Part shown: positions 5,821 to 9,800 of the stretch, piece by piece
How the letters are laid out: each line of letters begins with the position of its first letter
How positions within the stretch are numbered: the stretch's first letter is position 1
Assembly (NCBI GenBank): GCA_028293225.1
Contig: JAQGPE010000664.1
Span: 1 to 9,800 of the forward strand
Source: Akkermansiaceae bacterium
GTDB taxonomy: Bacteria > Verrucomicrobiota > Verrucomicrobiia > Verrucomicrobiales > Akkermansiaceae
DNA length: 9,800 nucleotides
Reading direction: 5' to 3'
The notes under the pieces: model-generated
What the model saw: the letters and a program-made list of their open reading frames with translations, nothing else
The model's database searches: none
What the model was told of the DNA's origin: nothing
Translations under genes and position numbers: made by a program

Positions 5821-6648
5821 ATGTCAGCTACCACCATTTCTCCTCTCGTGCCGCGTGAAGGCTGGCACGTCATGCATCTCTTCTACCGGGTCGAGCACTC
5901 GCAGTGGTCGCTTTTCAGCGATGATGAAAAGCGGGTGGCGAAAACCCGCCTGACCGAACTGGTTCAGGAGATCCGGGCCACGCCGGACACGCACCTGCTG
6001 ACCTTCGCGATCGCGACGCCCAAGGCCGATGTCGGCTTCATGCTGCTGACGCCTGACCTGCAGGTTGCCACGGCCTTCGAGAAGCAACTGACCCTGTCGC
6101 TGGGACCGGAGATTCTCAGCCCGGTCTATTCGTATCTGTCCCAGACGGAGCGCTCCGAATACACGACCAGCGCCGAGCAGTATGCGGAGGAGACCCTGAA
6201 GGCTGAAAAGGGCCTGGCGGAGGATTCCGAAGAGTTTGCGCAGGGTCTGAAGGAGTTCGATGAGCGCATGGCCCACTACCTGAAACACCGGCTCTACCCG
6301 GTGCTGCCGGATTGGCCCGCGATCTGTTTCTACCCGATGTCCAAGCGCCGCACCGGCGAAAACAACTGGTACGCCCTTTCCTACGAAGAGCGGCGCAAGC
6401 TGATGGGCAGCCATGCCCGGACCGGCCGCGCCTACTCCGGCAGGATTCTCCAGCTGATCACCGGATCCACGGGACTCGATGAGTATGAGTGGGGGGTGAC
6501 TCTGCTGGCCAAGGATACGATCGACATCAAGAACATCGTTTACGAGATGCGTTTCGACGAGGTGTCGGCCCGTTTTGCCGAGTTCGGCGATTTCTTCATC
6601 GGCATGCAACTGCCGCTGGATGAGTTGTTCCGGCGCGTTTGCCTTTGA
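5821..6648 (+). CDS. hemQ: Coproheme decarboxylase (HemQ/ChdC), chlorite dismutase family
   Basis: The 275-aa protein is a HemQ/ChdC. It uses peroxide to decarboxylate two propionates of iron-coproporphyrin III, giving haem b, the last step of the coproporphyrin-dependent pathway. Diagnostic features: F-Y-P-M-S-K-R-R (170-177) with the radical-forming Tyr171 and Lys175, N-W-Y-A-L (182-186), L-M-G-S-H-A-R-T-G-R (194-203) with proximal haem ligand His198, Q211, the G-L-D-E-Y-E-W-G-V segment (218-226) and V-Y-E-M-R-F-D-E-V-S-A (240-250). The N-terminal half (13-105) is the second, non-haem ferredoxin-like half of the chlorite dismutase fold. A charged helical insert at ~115-155 precedes the haem half. 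True chlorite dismutases lack the Tyr-containing YPMSKRR motif, so HemQ is preferred. It follows the membrane-protein gene by 6 bp. All key residues are intact. Confidence 0.92.
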   Translation: MSATTISPLVPREGWHVMHLFYRVEHSQWSLFSDDEKRVAKTRLTELVQEIRATPDTHLLTFAIATPKADVGFMLLTPDLQVATAFEKQLTLSLGPEILSPVYSYLSQTERSEYTTSAEQYAEETLKAEKGLAEDSEEFAQGLKEFDERMAHYLKHRLYPVLPDWPAICFYPMSKRRTGENNWYALSYEERRKLMGSHARTGRAYSGRILQLITGSTGLDEYEWGVTLLAKDTIDIKNIVYEMRFDEVSARFAEFGDFFIGMQLPLDELFRRVCL

Positions 6649-6673
6649 GAAATCGGTTGATCCGGGAAATTTG

Positions 6674-6700
6674 AACCGCAAAGGCGCGAAGGGCGCAAAG
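6674..6700. repeat. Copy of a dispersed 'CGCAAAGG' repeat
   Basis: The stretch holds three near-copies of an 8-9 base unit (CGCAAAGG, CGCGAAGGG, CGCAAAG). From memory this motif, reading R-K-G-A-K-G-A-K when translated, occurs as an abundant dispersed intergenic repeat in Verrucomicrobia, Planctomycetes and other large genomes, often near GxxExxY-type genes. No such gene is present here. Tandem structure is seen directly; its genome-wide abundance is recalled, not tested. Confidence 0.55.
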
Positions 6701-6747
6701 TTTTGGAGCTGGTTAACTTAGCGGCTCTGCTCTGAGCTTCGGGCCAG

Positions 6748-6789
6748 TCATTCACCGATTTTCGGATTACGCTGATTGCACAGATCAAA
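6748..6789. repeat. Second dispersed-repeat fragment ('ATCTGTGCAATCAGCGTAATCCG' type)
   Basis: On the minus strand this piece reads ATCTGTGCAATCAGCG, then TAATCCGAAAATCGGTGAATGACTG in shorter sub-blocks of related 'AATC-x-G' units. I recall this as another common intergenic repeat of the same genomes, usually found with the CGCAAAGG repeat. Here it lies about 50 bases from that repeat, so both may be parts of one decayed element between hemQ and the terminator. Confidence 0.45.
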
Positions 6790-6852
6790 GGCAGGAGATT
6801 ATGGTTTTGTGGGGAGCGGGGTCGCCGCTGATTAACCGACTGCCTGAAAATC

Positions 6853-6888
6853 AAAAAAGCCGCGTGCCTGTCAGGCCGCGGCTTTTCG
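6853..6888. terminator. Strong bidirectional intrinsic terminator
   Basis: A 10-bp perfect stem AAAAGCCGCG (6855-6864) / CGCGGCTTTT (6877-6886) is stacked on an inner 4-bp stem GCCT (6866-6869) / AGGC (6873-6876) with a GTC loop and one bulged T (6865). On the minus strand six T's follow, 22 bases after the protease stop (6909-6911), making it a textbook terminator for the protease gene. On the plus strand four T's follow, so it could also end the hemQ transcript arriving from 6648. Confidence 0.9.
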
Positions 6889-6908
6889 GTTTGGAGAGGG
6901 ACGGCTGC

Positions 6909-9137
6909 TTATTCGCCGATGTCCTTCATTTCGCGCTTCATGCGCTGGAGAAGGCGCTCCATGTCCTCCAGATTCTGGCGCAGGCTGGGCGCCGACTCCG
7001 TGGGAGGCGGCGGCTGGGCGCCGCGGGGCATCTGAGGGATGTCCCGGCCGTTTTCAACCAAGCTCCGGTCGCGCTTGGCTTTCTCGAGTTGGGCGGCCTC
7101 GACGTCGGCCGGCGATGAAGCTTTGCCGTTGAGGACGGCGATGACGCTGGCGGAGGGGATGATCATGCTGGAGGTGCGGTCGCCGCGGGCGATGGAAATC
7201 CCGATCACCCTGCCGTCGAGATCGACCACCGGGCCGCCGCAGCCGGCGCGATCGATGGCCATATCGGTCTGCATGGCCGACGGAAAATTGGTGCTGACCT
7301 TGCTCAGGTGGGTGCCCATCTGGCGCATGGTTTCCAAGCGGGCATTGCGGGCCTGGGGGAACTCAGGCTTCTCCTTCAGATCCACCTGGATGGTGGCGGA
7401 TTTGCCATCGCGATCGTAGACGACTTCGACCGATTCGCCGGGGCCGTGGCCATTGAGCGAGGTTTTCACTTCGTAGGCGCTGTTGACTTCCTTGCCGGCG
7501 ATCTTGCGCAGGATGTCGCCCTCGGCCAGACCGGCGGATTTGGCGGCGCCTTCGGGCTCGATGCCGCGGATGCGCACCCCCGGGCCGCTGAAATTCCCGT
7601 CGAGTTCGACGCCGAGAAACGCCTGGTCTTTCACCCGCAGCGAACGGGTTTCCACCGCCACGACGCCGAGGACCGGCTTTTTGTCGTCCGGGGTGGGAGC
7701 CACGATCATGCGGCCGAGCTTGAGCGCGTCGGTGGTGTCCCATTTGACCGGAGTGAATCCGGTCGGATCCTCGACGGTCAGAACGGCCAGATCGTCATCG
7801 GGATAGACGCCGTAGACCTTCGCGACGGCGGTTTTGGCATCGCCGGCGACAACTTTCAGCGAATCCGAAGCGAGGCTGATTTCGCTCCATTTGGTGAGGA
7901 CCTGGCGGCCGTCGCCGATCACGGTGCCCTGGACGAGTTGGATCGGCTCGCCGGTGCGGCGATCTTCGCCCCAGATCCAGACGGCCGATTTGCTGGCGTT
8001 TTTGGTCGCGGAGGAGATGGCGCCGTAGAGGTCGGCGGATTCGTTGCGGATGATCTGCTCCTCCTCAAAGGTCATCAGCGGAACGTCCGGCTGATCTTCG
8101 TCGTCCTGCTGGCCGAGGCGCTGGGACATGGGAGCGGCTTGACCGAGTTGGGCAGCCTGGACGAGCTTGACCTCGACCTCGACGGGCTTGGAATCGCGCA
8201 ACAGGCTGACCTTGATCGTGTCACCTGCGCGATACTTGGCGATCTGGAGGAAGAAATAGCGGCCGGCGCGGACCTTGGCGCCGTTGATCGACTGGATCAC
8301 GTCGCCTGAGCGGATACCGGCACGGGCGGCCGGAGTGCCGGGAGTGACGCTGGCCACGGCGATGCCGCCGCCCGCCACGCTGGCTTCCGAGACGCGGATG
8401 CCCATGACCGGGCGCTCCTGGTTGGCCAGCGGGTTCATCTGGAGCTCACCCCAGACCTCGCTTTTCATCAGGCGGTCCCAGTCCTCGCGGAAGCCGTCGA
8501 CGCCGGCGTGATTGTTGTTTTTGATCGATTCGCCGATCGACGAATTGACCGCAACGACCTTGCCATCAATGCCGAACAGCGGGCCGCCGGAGTCGCCGCC
8601 GATCAGGCTGCAGTCGGTGGTCAGGAAGTTGCCGGGGCCGTCGGAAACCACCCGTCCGAAGCGAACCGGAGGGGTGCGGGCCGGGTCATAGCCGGCCGAG
8701 TGGCCCATCGCCACGACCCAATCGCCGGCCTTGAGAGGCTTTGACTGGCCCATTTCAACGAATGGCCAGGGGCCGGGCTCGATGATTTGCGCCAGGGCGA
8801 TGTCCTTCGAGAGATTGGCGCCGAGGACTTTCGCCTTGGTCTGCTTGCCATTCGGGAAGACCACTTCGACCTGCTCATTACCCTCCACCACGTGGGCGGC
8901 GGTGAGGATGAGGCCGTCGGCATTGGTAATGACTCCCGATCCGGATGAGCCGGTTTCGACCGAAATCAGTGCCACCGTGGCTGGCAGCGCCTTGTCGACC
9001 ACGGCGGTAAGTTTCGCTTCGAGCTTGCGAACATCGTCCAGTGTCCGCACAGGGTCCTGCGCGGCCAGCGGGTGAAAAAAGAGGCCGATCCCCGCGACGG
9101 CCAGGACTCCATGGAAAATTCTCAGGTGTTTCATCAT
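6909..9137 (-). CDS. Exported HtrA-like trypsin/PDZ protease with a second, degenerate protease module
   Basis: The 742-aa protein begins with a signal peptide (~1-26, cleavage near L-A-A-Q) and should act in the periplasm. Module 1 (~33-215) is a trypsin-like serine protease with an intact triad: His82 in L-T-A-A-H-V-V, Asp112 in S-K-D-I-A-L, Ser183 in G-D-S-G-G-P. PDZ1 follows (~241-328, G-I-R-S-G-D-V-I-Q-S-I-N-G). After a linker (329-370), module 2 repeats the fold but with His replaced (L-T-K-W-S-E-I, Ser418 at the His place), Asp449 kept, and the nucleophile Ser replaced by Cys633 (A-G-C-G-G-P). A PDZ-like domain (~505-587, G-L-A-E-G-D-I-L-R-K-I-A-G-K) sits inside module 2, before its nucleophile loop. 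The C-terminus is proline-rich (705-713) and then a charged helix, likely coiled coil (720-741). HtrA proteins degrade or chaperone misfolded envelope proteins and are normally ~350-500 aa. It is a single-gene unit ended by the downstream hairpin. Confidence 0.88.
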   Translation of the reverse strand: MMKHLRIFHGVLAVAGIGLFFHPLAAQDPVRTLDDVRKLEAKLTAVVDKALPATVALISVETGSSGSGVITNADGLILTAAHVVEGNEQVEVVFPNGKQTKAKVLGANLSKDIALAQIIEPGPWPFVEMGQSKPLKAGDWVVAMGHSAGYDPARTPPVRFGRVVSDGPGNFLTTDCSLIGGDSGGPLFGIDGKVVAVNSSIGESIKNNNHAGVDGFREDWDRLMKSEVWGELQMNPLANQERPVMGIRVSEASVAGGGIAVASVTPGTPAARAGIRSGDVIQSINGAKVRAGRYFFLQIAKYRAGDTIKVSLLRDSKPVEVEVKLVQAAQLGQAAPMSQRLGQQDDEDQPDVPLMTFEEEQIIRNESADLYGAISSATKNASKSAVWIWGEDRRTGEPIQLVQGTVIGDGRQVLTKWSEISLASDSLKVVAGDAKTAVAKVYGVYPDDDLAVLTVEDPTGFTPVKWDTTDALKLGRMIVAPTPDDKKPVLGVVAVETRSLRVKDQAFLGVELDGNFSGPGVRIRGIEPEGAAKSAGLAEGDILRKIAGKEVNSAYEVKTSLNGHGPGESVEVVYDRDGKSATIQVDLKEKPEFPQARNARLETMRQMGTHLSKVSTNFPSAMQTDMAIDRAGCGGPVVDLDGRVIGISIARGDRTSSMIIPSASVIAVLNGKASSPADVEAAQLEKAKRDRSLVENGRDIPQMPRGAQPPPPTESAPSLRQNLEDMERLLQRMKREMKDIGE

Positions 9138-9234
9138 TCCGTCACACGCTTAAGCGACACAAATCACGTGCTTCGTCTGAGCCGCGATATGGCCTTCGCC
9201 TCCCCATCAGTTCCACGCTAAGGTGCCCCCGTCC
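9138..9234. promoter_or_regulatory. Divergent control region between protease and penicillin-binding protein
   Basis: These 97 bases must hold the promoter start of both outward-facing genes. A perfect 10-bp palindrome, CGCTTAAGCG (9147-9156), lies 9 bases upstream of the protease start and could be an operator or chance. I see no well-spaced -35/-10 pair on either strand, and neither gene has a strong Shine-Dalgarno sequence. Confidence 0.3.
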
Positions 9235-9800
9235 ATGCCGAAACCAAATTCGAGGGAATACGACGACATCTCATTGAAGGGCGGTTCGTCCTCTTACCGG
9301 AAAAATCCGCCGCGTCCGTCGTCGGGTCTGGGGTCCTGGGTGCTGTTCTGGCCATTTCTGATTTACCACTGGTTCATCCGGCGGTTGCCCGGATTTATCC
9401 GGATTCCACTGCTGGTCATCGGCGACGGCGCGATCGCGGCGACCTATGGGATCATCTGCCTGGTGGTGGTCTATGGACTGCGCGCCCGGCCGTATGACAT
9501 GGCCAAGGTGGCGGAAATGCCGGAGCGGACGGTGGTTTACGACCGTCGCGGCGAGGAGCTGGGCCGCCTGCACGGGGAAAAGCGCGACATCATCCGCTAT
9601 GAGCAGATCTCCCCGAACTTCCTGGCGGCGATCCTGGCGCGGGAGGACTCGCGGTTTTACGACCACCGCGGGGTCGACTGGTATGGCGTGGGCCGCGCGA
9701 TGGTGCAGAACTTCAAGCGCGGCGGCATGGCCCAGGGCGCTTCGACGCTGACGATGCAGCTTTCGCGCAACAGCTTCGACCTGCGCAACAAACTGCTGGC
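9235..9800 (+). CDS. Class A penicillin-binding protein / GT51 peptidoglycan transglycosylase, N-terminal part
   Basis: The gene starts at ATG 9235 and runs off the right edge; 188 complete codons are visible. It begins with a cytoplasmic tail rich in Ser, Pro and Arg, then hydrophobic segments at ~34-48 and ~56-83, of which the second is the usual membrane anchor. The transglycosylase domain then starts: T-V-V-Y-D-R-R-G-E-E-L-G, the catalytic-Glu motif A-R-E-D-S-R-F-Y-D-H-R-G-V-D (Glu137) and the second conserved motif G-A-S-T-L-T-M-Q-L-S-R-N (168-179). GT51 enzymes polymerise lipid II into glycan strands at the outer face of the inner membrane. Spacing to a transpeptidase domain cannot be seen, so a monofunctional transglycosylase is not excluded, but the long tail favours a PBP1-type bifunctional enzyme. 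The ATG at 9446 used by another frame is not relevant. Confidence 0.88.
   Translation, partial: MPKPNSREYDDISLKGGSSSYRKNPPRPSSGLGSWVLFWPFLIYHWFIRRLPGFIRIPLLVIGDGAIAATYGIICLVVVYGLRARPYDMAKVAEMPERTVVYDRRGEELGRLHGEKRDIIRYEQISPNFLAAILAREDSRFYDHRGVDWYGVGRAMVQNFKRGGMAQGASTLTMQLSRNSFDLRNKLL

Noticed and set aside
5824..6681. Minus-strand open frame of 285 codons
   Set aside because: It is antisense to hemQ, whose catalytic motifs are unambiguous.
6674..6790. Possible CRISPR array
   Set aside because: The repeat units are 8-9 bases in direct tandem without regular spacers, so this is not a CRISPR structure.
7308..8309. Plus-strand open frame of 333 codons
   Set aside because: It is antisense to the HtrA-like protease, which has a signal peptide and catalytic motifs; the plus-strand product is a compositional shadow.

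Overview
The window looks like chromosomal DNA of a member of the Verrucomicrobiota (or a close PVC relative). It is GC-rich and most starts lack a clear Shine-Dalgarno sequence. The proteins match forms I associate with that group: a short single-cluster ferredoxin, a DUF721/DciA protein, a coproheme decarboxylase (HemQ), a two-module HtrA-like protein and a GH43 glycosidase. The taxonomic call is an inference from gene content, not from a marker gene.

Layout. (1) 1-311, plus strand: the 3' end of a GH43 glycoside hydrolase. (2) 312-967: an accessory strip with a short solitary integrase-arm-like ORF on the minus strand, several inverted repeats and about 335 bases without a gene. (3) 4559-968, minus strand: a compact run read as ferredoxin -> dciA-like -> HAD-Nudix fusion -> folB -> cystathionine gamma-synthase-like PLP enzyme. 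Gaps are 10 bp, 14 bp, a 4-bp ATGA overlap, and 65 bp. (4) 4693-6648, plus strand, divergent from that run: an unrecognised single-pass membrane protein, then hemQ after only 6 bp. (5) 6649-6908: dispersed-repeat remnants and a strong hairpin terminator. (6) 9137-6909, minus strand: a large exported trypsin-like/PDZ protein with an active first protease module and a degenerate second one. (7) 9235-9800, plus strand: the 5' part of a class A penicillin-binding protein (GT51 transglycosylase), cut by the window edge.

How the genes fit together. The strongest functional idea is in the minus-strand run. The folB start codon overlaps the stop of a gene that fuses a HAD phosphatase-type domain to a Nudix hydrolase domain. 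Folate synthesis needs exactly a Nudix-type pyrophosphate removal from dihydroneopterin triphosphate and then a phosphatase step before FolB acts. The fusion is therefore a good candidate for a single protein covering both steps. The neighbouring PLP enzyme (transsulfuration/methionine) is loosely compatible with one-carbon metabolism; ferredoxin and DciA look like housekeeping co-passengers. On the plus strand, the membrane protein may be a partner of HemQ, which completes haem synthesis by the coproporphyrin-dependent route. The protease and the penicillin-binding protein are both cell-envelope proteins and share a short divergent control region. I found no CRISPR array, tRNA, rRNA or intact insertion sequence.
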